DNA of 64,000 nt from Hippopus hippopus (taxonomy: Eukaryota > Mollusca > Bivalvia > Cardiida > Cardiidae), in contig OX328100.1 of NCBI GenBank assembly GCA_946811185.2, forward strand, positions 19,208,999 through 19,272,998, given 5' to 3'. Positions 42,107 to 55,849 of the stretch are shown piece after piece. The position numbers and the translations under genes are program-made. Numbering within the stretch: position 1 is the stretch's first letter; each line of letters begins with the position of its first letter. Below the pieces are notes generated by a model, which searched no databases, was not told the origin of the DNA, and saw only the letters and a program-made list of their open reading frames with translations.

Positions 42107-45100
42107 ATCATTTTCAAACTTCTTTTTTTTGACTGGGAGCAGGCATCTATGTCGTATTGACAAACTTCTTATTCTGTTAGATGCTAGACGATTCAATGAC
42201 AGCCATCTTGCTTATTGTATATGTCAGTGGCCCAGTGATGATGTATCCTTGCCGAAATACGGCTTTGGATGGTGAAAATGAACATCGAAATTAAATACTG
42301 CATATTGTTCAGAGGCAACAGGTCGACCCAATCATTGCAGAAATAGTAAAGAACCTCATGAGCTGCACTCGAAAAAAAGTAACCAATCACTATATGCAGA
42401 TCTATCTTTGTAACATTTTTAATCACCCTTTTTCTTATTGCAAAGTCACATGAAGATAAGAATATTCCCTATCGATCAAGTGTAGCTCAATTAATGACCT
42501 TCCGGTATGACCATTACCTTTAACCTACTGAAGCAAGTAATGCAAACACATGTCTACTCGTAGAAAATTGTTGAACATGTTATCATTTGGGTTTCAAACC
42601 TTGACAGTGGGCTTTCTCAGTAAAATTTTTCAAGGAGCACTGCTACTCACGAAGGAATAATAGCGAGCAGCGCGCAAGAGGCGTCGCGAAGTGACGCCTC
42701 GCGTAAGCGAGAGCTCATTGGTAGAGATTCTGGAAAAAAATTACATACCTATTGATCTAGAAAAACTGTCTGGACCGGAAGTACATTTTTACAAATTCAA
42801 ATATAGCGGACGGAAGTGACGTAAAAGACTGGCACAAAGAGCGTTTCTTACCGACGATTTTTGATACCCTTGACAATCACGTGATTTGAAACAGTTATCG
42901 AGTCTACAAACGATACCCTCGCGAGACTTTGTCAAATACGAAGGAACTCGGACTTTTCCGTATCTGTCCGAGGTACGGAATTTTCCGAATACAGAGATAC
43001 ACGTTACGGGAATTAATATAAAGCAGGTGAACGATCTTAGCGTGAGCCAGTCGATCTTTTCTTAAAAGTTTTTCCGCGCCCTTTGCGATAAAAAAATTCG
43101 TTCATGTTTCATTATGACGTTTTTTTTTCAATTTTTAAAGAAAGTTTTATTCTGTAAAGAAAGCGAAAAAACTCGGCAAGAATTAAACTGGTCCCTAGAT
43201 CAACTTGATCCGAGCAAACTTGTAAATGTGTTTATGATTATCTCTGTAGACATAGATAGTTGTCGGATTTTTTGGCATGTCATTTATTCTCAAAGAATTT
43301 ACCAAAAGTAAATTCTGATCTAGATCTAGATTTAGACTGAGATTTCCTTTTTTCCTTATTTTTTCTGTCAGGAGCAATAGGGTATATTCGACCACTTACA
43401 GTAGTGATTTTTTTCCTTCTTGCAATCAGGGATCCCCGTTACAATCTTGGTAGATGTATGTTTCCTTCTTTCTGTTTTCAATTAGCTGCTAAATTATGTT
43501 TGTTGTAAATCCTATAAAACTCTGTGAAATTTGCTTTAACGACTTGCTAGATCGATTTTAAATCTGTTTTTCATTTTGATTGCATAGAACATCAAGTTTT
43601 GATCAGCCTGTAGTTGAATTTACAACTTTTTCTAAAGTAGAGTCTACACTGTTGGACTGGTGGAAATTCTCAGATGTTATTGCTAAAACATTCTTAAATC
43701 TAGAATAGTTGTCTATAGACTGAAAAAGTTTTTTCCTCAGCCTATTCTGCACTGTATTCTGGTTATAGCTGTATAAAACTAGATTTTGAGCAAAATATTA
43801 TGTTCAAGGTGTTTGCCTAAACTGCTAGTTGGTAAGATACATCACCAGGAAAAGACAGTGTACTCTCAGTGTGGCCAATGTGAGAAAAAGGGCACCTCCA
43901 AAATTTTTGGCGCCAGGGCTCAAACTCATTACCTTTAAAACGATTACCGAGAATATCTCCATCAACTGAACTAATCCTTTTCATCCAGTCTATGGTACCT
44001 GTCACCCATGATAAAATGTATTTAGAACTACCCTGTCACAAGATGAGTCAACAGCTAAGACATTTAAAAAAATGAAAAGAAAAATATATAGGAATATTCC
44101 TTTATGTATTTTCTTTGGAAATAATATCTTGGTCTAAACCCCTTTTTTGTAGAATAATATTGTTCATTAGTTTTTTAAGAAGATACTTTTAACTTCAAAA
44201 ATCAAAATGTGGTGTAATGCCTTTTTATCACTCCTGTTTTACTTAGGCTTTCAACAAATTTCAATTTTATTACATCATATCAAAACCATTAGCTGCATAA
44301 GCATAGAAAAGAATAGATATGATCAATTGATTGTTAAGAATAGACTTTTGGTAAAGTAATGACAAAGACTTGAAAGTCATTGAAATATTTTTTCTGCAAA
44401 TTTGTTTTTGAAGGTGACTGTATTGTGTCTCTGGGGTGATCTGCATCTACATGCTCAAGGTAAAGGGTTTGTTATCAGGAAATTCTATGTCAACCCCTGA
44501 TTGCACTGTCAGTGATGTGGGAGTACCTTTGAGCAAGGCACCACAAATACAGGCTGGCTCTTGTTGAAACTTTCTAAGAGAAGATATGTTTAATAACAAT
44601 AAGTGAGCTGAATTGCTGGAAAAGTGACATAAAACTCCACTCAAACAAAAATTTAGAAACTTAAATCTCTGAAACTTCTCAGTCTTTCCTTTTTCCCTTA
44701 ATCCATGTAACTAAACTGGATATGTTGTTCATACCTTTAATTAAAAATACTATCTTGTCAAACTATGACTAAGAAGTCATGATTGCATTTCAAATATCAA
44801 TTTCAGATAACGATTAAAAAAAGGACCATAATTTTTAATCAACCTGTTTCGGCCCTATCATTTTTGAAACTAGGATTGATTGATAGGTGTTCCATTCTTC
44901 TTCAAAGCATTTCAGTCTTACCATCAGACTGACAGCCTAGTCTTTAATGTATATTTATTGGTTTTACAAGTAACCTATTCTTGGGATGCACCTTGAAGAA
45001 AATGTTGGTAAACAACATTTATGATCAGTACTACCAAAAAATTTTACATGAGAAAGGGACTTTTCTAGAGCTTTGTTATCTAAATAAAAATTTCTTTCTT

Positions 45101-45954
45101 TTTTGTTACGCAAGGATAAATACAACCAAAGACACTGGACTGTTAAATGCAAGAAAAAGGTGCAACTTTGATGTTTAAATGATGGATACGCTCTGTTTAC
45201 TTTTTTGCTATCAAATATGATATCATCATACTAATTTGAATACGACCTCCTATGATGAGCATTCGGAAATCCGCACGAAAAATCGGAAAAATCTCATGCC
45301 TGTATAATAAATGTAGAGGTTATAGCTATAACAAGCCCTATTTATGACAAGTCTTGACCTTTGATGTATTTGTTCCAGTGTTCAAATTGCACTTATGAAC
45401 AAGAATGCAAATTTATTTTGGAGTTTATAGATAATGTGGGATTTGTGGTTTAGACGAGCTAGATTTCTGACAAATTTATAGTTTGACCTTGAATCGTGAC
45501 TCTGACCCTTCCGGAACATAGAACATTTCTACTTGTGAAGAGAAATATTGTGCTAAGTTATTTTGAAACTCATCTATAAATGTAGAAGACATGGCTCGGA
45601 TAAACCTGGACGGACGCATGCATGCGATTTTATGCACGCACTTTCGGATACACAAACGCCGAGCTGAAATCGCTGCAACCGTGTCTTGCTCACCTCAAAA
45701 GGGCTAGAAAAAAATGATGAAAATTTCACCTTTCTAAAAATGAATTTCAAAATGGACATTGGCGGCCATATTATACTTAAAATTATAAGTAGCAATCGTT
45801 GCCAATGATTGTCAACAAAAACTTAAATATTTACCAGCAAAGCTGAAATGTTTTAAGTCTTAATCATAATTAGAACCTGCCATAATAGTTCATAAGAAAA
45901 CTAATTTCTTGGTTAAGGAATGGTAGGCATGAGAGTGTCAAATAGTCTTAAAGG
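42107..45954. other. Right flank of the Polinton, mostly unrecognised
   Basis: No gene is supported. A GC-rich hairpin (GAGGCGTC and GACGCCTC arms) at 42675-42700 marks a repeat fragment. The remainder to 45950 is AT-rich single-copy-looking DNA with only short frames on either strand, none with recognisable protein features or splice context. Confidence 0.35.
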
Positions 45955-46183
45955 TTAACCCTTCATCAAACAATCCCTGGTTTTTACGACAAAGAGGAAG
46001 AAACCTTCTGAAAAAATTGTGGGAAAAGGAGAAAATGCTGGTAACCAGCATTTTCTCTTTTTCCCCACAATGTTTTCTACTCTTCTGAAGTCAAGTTTCA
46101 ATTTTTGAGTCACTTTTTTTTGTCGTCAGCAAATGCTTTCAATTTGGACAAGTCTACAATTTTGTCGTTTGGTAAAGAGTTAA
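45955..46183. mobile_element. MITE family B, intact copy with TTAA ends
   Basis: This 229-bp copy begins TTAACCCTTCATCAAAC, ends GTTTGGTAAAGAGTTAA, and has the palindromic core GGAGAAAATGCTGGTAACC and complement. It is a close relative of 7800-8027. Confidence 0.7.
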
Positions 46184-46296
46184 CGATCAGTAGTCACACG
46201 CAAAAGAAACTGTACATAAAAATTTAAGCTACTTTCGCAGGGATTCAGGAATGAAAGTGAATAAGTTTGGTACCAAATTGTAGCTCATCTAATTTC

Positions 46297-46858
46297 CTTA
46301 AAGATGGGTATTTAGATTTTTCATATCTCACCAAATTAAAAAAAATATATATATCACTGAAATTTATACGAAAATACAATACAAATCATCAATGATTAAG
46401 AATCATAAAATAACAAAAAAAAAAAAATTTTTTTTTTGATGGCGTTCCCTTAAAAGGCTACGTAGCCTTTTAAGGTATTTTAGATTTCGCGCCAGAAATA
46501 AAAAAAAAAAGCATTGTGGGAATGTCAAGTGACTGGCACGTGACTAATGACGCTTAAATTCCATAACATAACAAACATGTAATTATTTTCCATAATGTCT
46601 TCTTCGAAGGCTATGTTTGAAGCTTCGTCTGTGTATTTCCGGTATGTAAATGAGCGAGTTGCTCATGTAAAAATAGACCGTGTTTCCCGTCGGTGTCGAC
46701 CTGGGCCGTAGTAAATCTCTAATTTCTCGTGTTGTCGGATGGTTTTCGGCTACTGGGGTTTTATGAACGAAAATTAAAAGGCTTTAGGAGTACAAGGATG
46801 ATTTTTTTTTGTATTTTTGTAAAATTTTCGTCCCAAAATCTGAAGGGCCACCTTTAAG
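46297..46858. repeat. Dispersed repeat E, copy 2 (inverted to copy 1)
   Basis: This is the reverse complement of 6736-7290 along its whole length, with terminal TTAAAGATGG and CCACCTTTAA. Confidence 0.65.
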
Positions 46859-47035
46859 GCGGTATAACTTTTATTCAGATAGCGATTTGTATAGACGTGT
46901 GTTAATTGTGAAAGCGTACAAGGGCTCAAAACAAAGAAAAAAAAAAAAAAAAAAAAGTGATACTGGTGTTATTGTAGGTAAAATTAAGGCTGAAGACTTC
47001 AAGACGCTTCTAATGGCGTATTCATAACAATGTCA

Positions 47036-47298
47036 TCAATATCGAGTATCATCTCCATTTTTGTGTATTGCCTGTGCAATGCGACATGACACAGAATCAA
47101 CGTAAGGTTGTACGGCATGTGGAGGAATGTTATTGCATTCCACATGCAGAGTATGCTCTAGTTCCTGCGAAATGTTGACATGATGCCTTAGTCTTACTCC
47201 ACGACCATGAAGACCCCATATCATGCATGGTGGGATGGAGATCTGCAATCAGATATTGTCTCCTAATGCGAGCCGTAATTGGAGCGCATTGTCAGGTG
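47036..47298 (-). pseudogene. Tc1-like transposase, C-terminal half
   Basis: The minus-strand frame 47248-47036 reads 'MIWGLHGRGVRLR', 'ELEHTLHVECNNIP' and ends 'GDDTRY', as Tc1/mariner transposases with 'ARGGHTRY'-type ends do. The N-terminal half of the gene lies at 57655-58290, beyond the giant inverted-repeat element. A stop and shift occur upstream of 47,248. Confidence 0.65.
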
Positions 47299-47304
47299 CA
47301 CGCT
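47299..47304. repeat. 6-bp target duplication of the giant element, left (CACGCT)
   Basis: It is identical to 57649-57654. Reading the duplication as 8 bp (CACGCTTG) is possible if the right end is asymmetric. Confidence 0.65.
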
Positions 47305-50300
47305 TGTAGCAACCAGTTTTGCAATAAAACCGAGAATTGCAATAAATTATTGCAAAACTCGTTGCGATGAAAGAAAATATATTACATTTCACTTCACAAC
47401 CAGTTTTGCAATAAAAACGAGAATTGCAATAAAATCATTATATATATCATATTCGATCATATTTTTAATATTAAATTGGATTATGTAAGAACTAAATTAG
47501 GTTAAGAATATTTCAGGCTAAACACTAGTATGACTTAAATCTTTGAAAATTTTCATAAAGTCGATTAAATACCGTAAACAACATTGAATTTTCACTGTTT
47601 CAGAAACAGTTTGTCTTAAACCAGTATTGCAATAAATTATTGCAAAACTCGTTGCGATGACAGAAAATTTATTATATTTCACTTCACAACCAGTTTTGCA
47701 ATAAAAACGAGAATTGCAATAAAATCATTATATAGATCATATCCGATCGTTTTCCAATCAAAACCAAATTAGAGTGCAATTTAATGTTAAATTGGATTAT
47801 GAAAGACCTAAATTAGGTTACAGAAAGTGCACTTCAAAGACCAGTAAGAACATTTCTGGCTAAACACTATTGAGGCTTAAATGTTAGGAAACTGTAATAA
47901 AGTCGATTGAATACAGTAAACAACATTCAATTTTCACTGTTTCAGAAACAATATGTCTTAAACTAGTATTGCAATAATTTATTGCAAAACTCGTTGCAAT
48001 GACAGAAAATTTATTACATTTCACTTCACAACCAGTTTTGCAATAAAAACGAGAATTGCAATAAAATCATTATATAGATTATATTCGATCGTTTTCCAAT
48101 CAAAACCTAATTAGAGTGCAATTTAATGTTAAATTGGATTATGTAAGACCTTAATTAAGTTACAGAAAGTGCACTTCAAAGACCAATAAGAACATTTCAG
48201 GCTAAACACTATTGAGGCTTAAATGTTTGGAAACTGTCATAAAGTCGATTAAATACAGTAAACAACATTGAATGTTGACTGTTTCAGAAACAATATGTCT
48301 TAAACCAGTATTGCAATAAATTATTGCAAAACTCGTTGCGATGACAGAAAATTTATTACATTTCACTTCACAACCAGTTTTGCAATAAAAACGAGAATTG
48401 CAATAAAATCATTATATAGATCATATTCAATCGTTTTCCAATCAAAACCAAATTAGAGTGCAATTTAATATTAAATTGGATTATGAAAGACCTAAATTAG
48501 GTTACAGAAAGTGCGTTTCAAAGACCAGTAAGAATATTTCAGGCTAAACACTATTATGGCTTAAATCTTTGGAAACTTTCATAAAGTCGATTAAATACAG
48601 TAAACAACATTGAATGTTAACTGTTTGAGAAACAGTTTGTCCTAAACCAGTATTGCAATAAATTATTGCAAAACTCGTTGGGATGACAGAAAATTTATTA
48701 CATTTCACTTCACAACCAGTTTTGCAATAAAAACGAGAATTGCAATAAAATCATTATATATATCATATTCGATCGTTTTCCAATCGTAACCTTATTAGAG
48801 TGCAATTTAATGTTAAACTGGATTATGTAAGACCTTAATTAAGGTACAGAAAGTGCGCTTCAAAGACCGATAAGAACATTTCAGGCTAAACACTATTGAG
48901 GCTTAAATCTTTGGAAACTGTCATAAAGTCGATTAAATACAGTAAACAACATTCAATTTTGACTGTTTCAGAAACAATATGTCTTAAACTAGTATTGCAA
49001 TAATTTATTGCAAAACTCGTTGCGATGACAGAAAATTTATTACATTTCACTTCACAACCAGTTTTGCAATAAAAACGAGAATTGCAATAAAATCATTATA
49101 TAGATTATATTCGATCGTTTTCCAATCAAAACCTAATTAGAGTGCAATTTAATATTAAATTGGATTATGTAAGACCTTAATTAAGTTACAGAAAGTGCGC
49201 TTCAAAGACCAATAAGAACATTTCAGGCTAAACACTATTGAGGCTTAAATGTTTGGAAACTGTCATAAAGTCGATTAAATACAGTAAACAACATTGAATG
49301 TTGACTGTTTCAGAAACAGTTTGTCTTAAACCAGTATTGCAATAAATTATTGCAAAACTCGTTGCGATGACAGAAAATTTATTACATTTCACTTCACAAC
49401 CAGTTTTGCAATAAAAACGAGAATTGCAATAAAATCATTATATAGATCATATTCGATGGTTTTCCAATCAAAACCAAATTAGAGTGCAATTTAATATTAA
49501 ACTAGATTATGTAAGACCTTAATTAAGTTACAGAAAGTGCGCTTCAGAGACCAATAAGAACATTTCAGGCTAAACACTATTGAGGCTTAAATCTTTGGAA
49601 ACTCATAAAGTCGATTAAATACAGTAAACAACATTCAATTTTGACTGTTTCAGAAACAATATGTCTTAAACCAGTATTGCAATAAATTATTGCAAAACTC
49701 GTTGCGATGACAGAAAATTTATTACATTTCACTTCACAACCAGTTTTGCAATAAAAACGAGAATTGCAATAAAATCATTATATAGATTATATTCGATCGT
49801 TTTCCAATCAAAACCAAATTAGAGTGCAATTTAATATTAAATTGGATTATGTAAGACCTAAATTAAGTTACAGAAAGTGCGCTTCAAAGACCAATGAGAA
49901 TATTTCAGGCTAAACACTTTTATGGCTTAAATCTTTGAAAACTTTCATAAAGTCGATTAAATACAGTAAACAACATTGAATGTTGACTGTTTCAGAAACA
50001 GTTTGTCTTAAACCAGTATTGCAATAAATTATTGCAAAACTCGTTGCGATGACAGAAAATTTATTACATTTCACTTCACAACCAGTTTTGCAATAAAAAC
50101 GAGAATTGCAATAAAATCATTATATAGATCATATTCGATGGTTTTCCAATCAAAACCAAATTAGAGTGCAATTTAATATTAAACTAGATTATGTAAGACC
50201 TTAATTAAGTTACAGAAAGTGCGCTTCAGAGACCAATAAGAACATTTCAGGCTAAACACTATTGAGGCTTAAATCTTTGGAAACTCATAAAGTCGATTAA

Positions 50301-51230
50301 ATACAGTAAACAACATTCAATTTTCACTGTTTCAGAAACAATATGTCTTAAACCAGTATTGCAATAAATCATTCCAAAACTCGTTGCGATGACAGAAAAT
50401 TTATTACATTTCACTTCACAACCAGTTTTGCAATAAAAACGAGAATTGCAATAAAATCATTATATAGATCATATTCGATGGTTTTCCAATCAAAACCAAA
50501 TTAGAGTGCAATTTAATATTAAACTAGATTATGTAAGACCTTAATTAAGTTACAGAAAGTGCGCTTTAGAGACCAATAAGAACATTTCAGGCTAAACACT
50601 ATTGAGGCTTAAATCTTTGGAAACTCATAAAGTCGATTAAATACAGTAAACAACATTCAATTTTGACTGTTTCAGAAACAATATGTCTTAAACCAGTATT
50701 GCAATAAATTATTGCAAAACTCGTTGCGATGACAGAAAATTTATTACATTTCACTTCACAACCAGTTTTGCAATAAAAACGAGAATTGCAATAAAATCAT
50801 TATATAGATTATATTCGATCGTTTTCCAATCAAAACCAAATTAGAGTGCAATTTAATATTAAATTGGATTATGGAAGACCTAAATTAAGTTACAGAAAGT
50901 GCGCTTCAAAGACCAATGAGAATATTTCAGGCTAAACACTTTTATGGCTTAAATCTTTGAAAACTTTCATAAAGTCGATTAAATACAGTAAACAACATTG
51001 AATGTTGACTGTTTCAGAAACAGTTTGTCTTAAACCAGTATTGCAATAATTTATTGCAAAACTCGTTGCGATGACAGAAAATTTGTTACATTTCACTTCA
51101 CAACCAGTTTTGCAATAAAAACGAGAATTGCAATAAAATGATTATATATCATCTTCGATCATTTTTCAATCAAAACCAAATTAGAGTGCAATTTAATATT
51201 AAATTGGATTATGTAAGACCTAAATTAAGT
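47305..51230 (+). repeat. 342-bp satellite array, left arm (about 11 units)
   Basis: The landmark 'AAGTCGATTAAATAC' recurs at intervals of 340-342 bp (47561, 47903, 48245, 48587, 48929, 49271, 49611, 49953, 50293, 50633, 50975). Each unit holds the near-perfect 19-bp palindrome TTGCAATAATTTATTGCAA and a pair of TTGCAATAAAA boxes around 'ACGAGAA'. Units near 49.3-50.6 kb share 2-bp-shorter variants, suggesting recent block duplication. Confidence 0.9.
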
Positions 51231-51231
51231 T

Positions 51232-51517
51232 ACTTATACTTCCCCTTCAGAAGGTGGGCAATAGATCTAGCACCTGCACCTTTAGTCTCCTTGTAAGTTT
51301 TAGTTACTTTCTTTAACATCTCGTGTTTGGTAACAACTTTTTTCCCGTCATAGAAGAGTCTTGGCCATTTATTTTTCTTAAAGAGTCTACCCTTGTTCTT
51401 TCAAAAAAGAATTAAGGCATTCTTTTCTTCCTTTGATCTTTCTTTCACGGGCTTTTTGTAAGTCCCGTTAAAGATTTTTATAAACAATTCATACGTTTCA
51501 ACGTTCAAAGGACGCAT
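51232..51517 (-). pseudogene. Possible integrase N-terminal fragment inside the giant element
   Basis: A minus-strand frame from ATG 51517 runs to the array border with one TGA at 51403. It reads 'PLNVETYELFIKIFNGTY', then 'RLFYDGKKVVTKHEML' and 'GAGARSIAHLL'. The second part resembles the zinc-binding N-terminal region of KRBA2/Ginger-type integrases, where a short 'LYY.GK.V' strand precedes an 'H...GH.G...' helix. It could be the last trace of the element's own enzyme. The similarity is faint. Confidence 0.3.
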
Positions 51518-52655
51518 TATCGAAGTATTATGATTTTCCAAAACGCAATAGATCTACATGAACGATCATGTATATAACGGAGATGTAAGCGTAAATTTTA
51601 TTTGCGTGCCGTACATGTCAAAAAAACTGTAACGTGGTCTGACGTAAAATATTACGTCACAGTGACCCAAAGGATACTTCGTCAGTCTCTGTTGACTCGG
51701 TGTGACGTAAAATAATTGTTTCCCGTCACGCAAAAAGGGGGCCTTCTGTGAACTCCTAACAGCATAATAAATAAATGTTAAAGAGATTGAGGTCAGTGCA
51801 GGTCGATCCGGGTCGATATTTTCATAAAAACTGTTGACTAAGGTAAAATGACCATTTATACATAGAATCTAGTAGATCTATACAGAAAATATCGTAATTT
51901 TAAGCGAAACGTTTCGACCCAGGACAGACTGTGCTGTCCGCGCAGTCAGACCAGGGTCAATACTTGTCGTCCTTCCTATTTACATGGCGGTCACAATTAT
52001 AACTAGAGCGATCACTAAACGTGATCATACCCCCCACCAGCTCCTTGTCACAAAACTTTGTCTTTGTCACAGAATGCAGAATGGTATAGTACTAAAGTAA
52101 GAGTTGAAAAAAGTTCAAGGGGAGATAATTCCACAACAAATTGCAGCAAGGTCATGAAAATTGCACATGCACAACTTCATATGTGTAGGAACACTGTGTG
52201 TAAATTTGACTTCAGTACCTGAAAAACTGTTCGAGTATTTCGCCGGACAAATTTGTGTCTACGGACAGACGGACGGACAGACAGCCATGGTGATTCCAGT
52301 ATACCCCCCTCCACTTCGTTGTGGGGGTTATAAAGAGTAACAGAATGTTGCCAAATTTTATGCATAATCAAAGGTTGGTCCAAACTGAAAGTGATTGCTA
52401 GCAGCAACGAAAGAAAAAAGAAATGGACAGAATGACGGAATCTCAAACAATTTGGTGGAAAAGGTGAAAATACTGGCCAACAGTGTTTTATTCTATATGT
52501 ATTCCCACATCATTTTTACAGCTTTATCACTAATAAAATAAGAGAAGTTTAAATTCGGGGTTGTTTGATAGTCTAAATGGCTAACGGGATAGATCTAGAA
52601 TCTATTGGTCCAACATAAACTTATGCAACAAGCAAATTTGTTCTTTTTTTTTTAC
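51518..52655. other. Interior of the giant element, repeat fragments
   Basis: There is no gene. Positions 51790-51980 hold an inverted-repeat fragment ('GTCGATCCGGGTCGA', then 'CTGTGCTGTCCGCGCAG'). Positions 52000-52335 are a bivalve-type repeat ending in 'GACAGACGGACGGACAG' and 'TATACCCCCCTCCACTTCG'. Confidence 0.4.
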
Positions 52656-52873
52656 TTAACCCTTTACCAAACGATCCCTGGTTTTCACGACCCCGGGAAA
52701 GAGGATTTTTGAAGACCATGTGGAAAAAGCAGAAATTGCTGGTAACTAGCATTTTCTCCTTTTCCAACAATGTTTTCTGCCCTATCAGAGAACTGTAGCT
52801 CAATTTTACCAACGTTGAATTTGTCGTCTGCAGATGTTTCGAATTTGAATTTGTCGTTTGGGAAAGGGTCAAG
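52656..52873. mobile_element. MITE family B, nearly complete copy
   Basis: It begins TTAACCCTTTACCAAACGA and ends 'GTCGTTTGGGAAAGGGTCAA', so the right TTAA has mutated. The palindromic core is present. It is nested in the giant element. Confidence 0.6.
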
Positions 52874-55849
52874 TCGGGCTCTAGGTCGTTGGAGGTCCTC
52901 AAATCGTAATGATTTGGTTTCGTGACCCTATGTTTCATTCAAACAAGATAAAAATTGGCCTTTGGGCGCTCGTGAACCCGAGATCCAAGCCATTTATGTA
53001 AACTGTCTGACCCTTGGGCAGAGCCATTTTTGACATATAGAGCTTTATACAAGCTTTGTAAAGGTCAAGGAGTTGATGCTGCATACCCAGTATCATACCT
53101 CTAGGCCCTCTGGTTTGGGATGATTAGATTTTCACGTTTGAATTATAAATTATAATTCAAACTTGAAAATCTAATGTGCAGGCTGACATGGGCCGATACA
53201 TTTTGCAGATGCATTGAACCCCCTTTTCTAAGAGAGCGACTCAGGTATAATTGACAAAAAATTGGAGCATATTATACAAATGTAACCTATGCACGACGTT
53301 GTAACCCATTGATAAGCGCTATTGTTGACCCCGGAGGATTTTGACAAACAATATAATGGTTCAACAGGTGATACTGCCAAGTAGGAAAGCTCTACGTCCT
53401 CTGGTTTGAGACAAGAAGATTTGAAAGTTTACCCCATCTAAGGATAGGTGCGACCTTGTGACCACTGGGGCATTATTTGACCTTACCTGGTACAGAGTCT
53501 GTAGATGATGCTTAATAGGCCTATACATGTATTAAATATGAAAGCTCCAGGCCTGACGGTTTGGCACAAGAATTTAAATAAATCAAAGATTTTATCAATT
53601 TCCCCTTTTCTAACGTGATGCCAGTGCAACCAGAATTCTGCATGGAACGAGATTTTTTGAACAACTTTCGTAGCGCTTCATGCATGGGACACCCTTGCAA
53701 AGTTTCATTGAGATTGGCCCGATGGTTTAAGATGAAATCTTTTTTACCACCTGGAATATTAATAATGATCGTAGATCGTGACTTGAGGAGCAAGAAATGA
53801 TTAAGGATCTTATATATGGTTTATATATATAATCCGACTTTGCTTCTGTTTTAGTCCGTTCCCAACATAGCCCAAAATCAGTGGAATTGGTTCCGGTTTA
53901 TAATCAATAAACCAGAGCAAAAAGTCGGACAGGCTGATTTGAAGAATTTACACAGAGATGAATTCATGTATACAATAATGTGCCTTCATTATCGCCTTGG
54001 AATTACATGCGAACTATTTCTCTGGGAAAAACTTTATCACAACAATCGGGTCGTCATTTTTATGCTTCCCGAAGGGCGAGCGTATAGTCGCCGCTTCGTC
54101 CGTCCGACTGTTCGTCCTTCTGTCAGTCCGTCCGTCCGTCCAAAGTAATTTCTCCACAACCCCTGGACGAAATTGGATGAAACTTCATATTTGAACTCCT
54201 TAGGATATTGTGCCGATGCATTTTCCCGGTTTTCCAATTTGAGGCTGTGTCATGAAAAAAGGGGGTTTCTTGTAAAATTCCAATGTTTACTATTATCTCC
54301 TTCAGTTTTCGTCAAAATTTCATGAAACATCACATTTATATTGTTTATTAAAAGTTTAGGTTTAGGTTAGATTTAGTTTTTTTGGACTCTGAAATTAAAC
54401 ATGTCCTAGTTTCTTCAAGACTATTCAAGATATATGTTGCTGATCAAAAGCCCCATACCACGATTTCATTCTTTCCTATTTATTCTAAGCTCTGTTATAG
54501 AATAAAAGGACTTAATGACAAACTCAAACCCGAAGTTTATAAATGTTCAATGTGATTTTTTTTTCAGACAATTTTGCCAGTACTGTAATATTTGTGTTTG
54601 ATTTACAGATTGTTCACATTGACAGGAAGTTTTACTCCACTGTTCCAAGAGTTATGCCACTTCGTTATTTAATTATTTGAAAATGTGTTTTTATAGTTCT
54701 ACAAGGAGAACATAGATTTCTTACAGGATTTCAACGTAGTACTTTTCCAGTCTTAAGTAGCCTGTTTCACCCCCACCCTCCTCTCCCGTGACCAACCATT
54801 TACCGACAGCCTTCATTTTCCTAAACAGAGACCTGTTCAGGGAGCTTAATCCGTCTACGACGGCTCTTGTTTTAAGTAAATAACGTCACAAATTTAAGCT
54901 CTATGACAATTTCGCGCCCTTTCTGTAACTTGACCGACCCTGGTCAGTCTGCGTGAAATGCAAAGGCTGACCAGGGTCAACACATTTCGCCTTCGGTACA
55001 ATTTCTGTAGATAAATGGTCATTCTACCTTACCTTACAACCACTTTTCAAATATAAACCCCCCATTGGCCTGAACTGAGTTCGATCTCAGATCCAATTTC
55101 TTTCATTTACGGATTTCCTATAAGGTTCTCTTGGCGTAACAGTTCACAGTGCAAATAACTTCAATAAACCAATGATTGTTTAAAGCCTTAAATGAGTCTG
55201 ACGAGCCATTTTTTAAATTTTTTCAGTTGGCGTATTGTCTTTGAAAAACAACCACCGTTTCAAATTGTGGGTAAAGATCAAACTTGATGTGTATGAAGGC
55301 TGATCTTTGTCTAAACTGTCGTATAATACCGACAAATTGCGATCTTTTTGAGGCTTTGAGTTTTTCATATTAAAGGCCTTCGGGTGATGATCATTCGCTT
55401 TTAGGAATTTCGTTTTGACTGAAAATATATAATCTTCTTAAGCATCGACATTTTTTCTGTGCACGTCAGCATAAGATGACTACTTCTTTCGGTATCGAAA
55501 ATTTCTGCCGAATAACAATAAAAGTCGAACTACCTGTTTCAGAGAAGATCTTCCTGTACAACATTAACGACCTCATTTGCCGTTATTTATGACACGCGCT
55601 TTTCCCTAATTTTCATTCCGATTCAAACGGGTATTTATTCAATACCCAAGTAATGTCCGTTTCAAGAAAAACCTACGAGAAAAAATCCCGAGGAACACAA
55701 TTTAAATGACACGAGTCCGTCGACATCCCTGATCTCAAAATAAACATTGGTGGTGGGGTATACTTTACTTATTGGGCAATTGAGAGATACCTTACCAAAA
55801 CAAATCCTTACCGTTCAATAGATTGAATTCTACCACGATTAAGCTTACC
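52874..55849. other. Interior of the giant element, repeat debris
   Basis: No gene. A worn copy of the unit type seen at 39,900-41,187 spans about 52,980-53,800 ('GCATGGGACACCCTTGCAAAG'). It includes a palindrome at 53126-53176 (TTTGAATTATA centre). Positions 54060-54240 are another bivalve-type repeat start ('GCTTCCCGAAGGG', then CGTCCGTCCG runs). Positions 54930-54990 hold a 'CCCTGGTCAG'/'CTGACCAGGG' inverted pair. The rest is unrecognised. Confidence 0.4.

Noticed and set aside
47305..51230. CRISPR-like array
   Set aside because: Units are 342 bp, repeat throughout without unique spacers, and the context is eukaryotic. It is a satellite.
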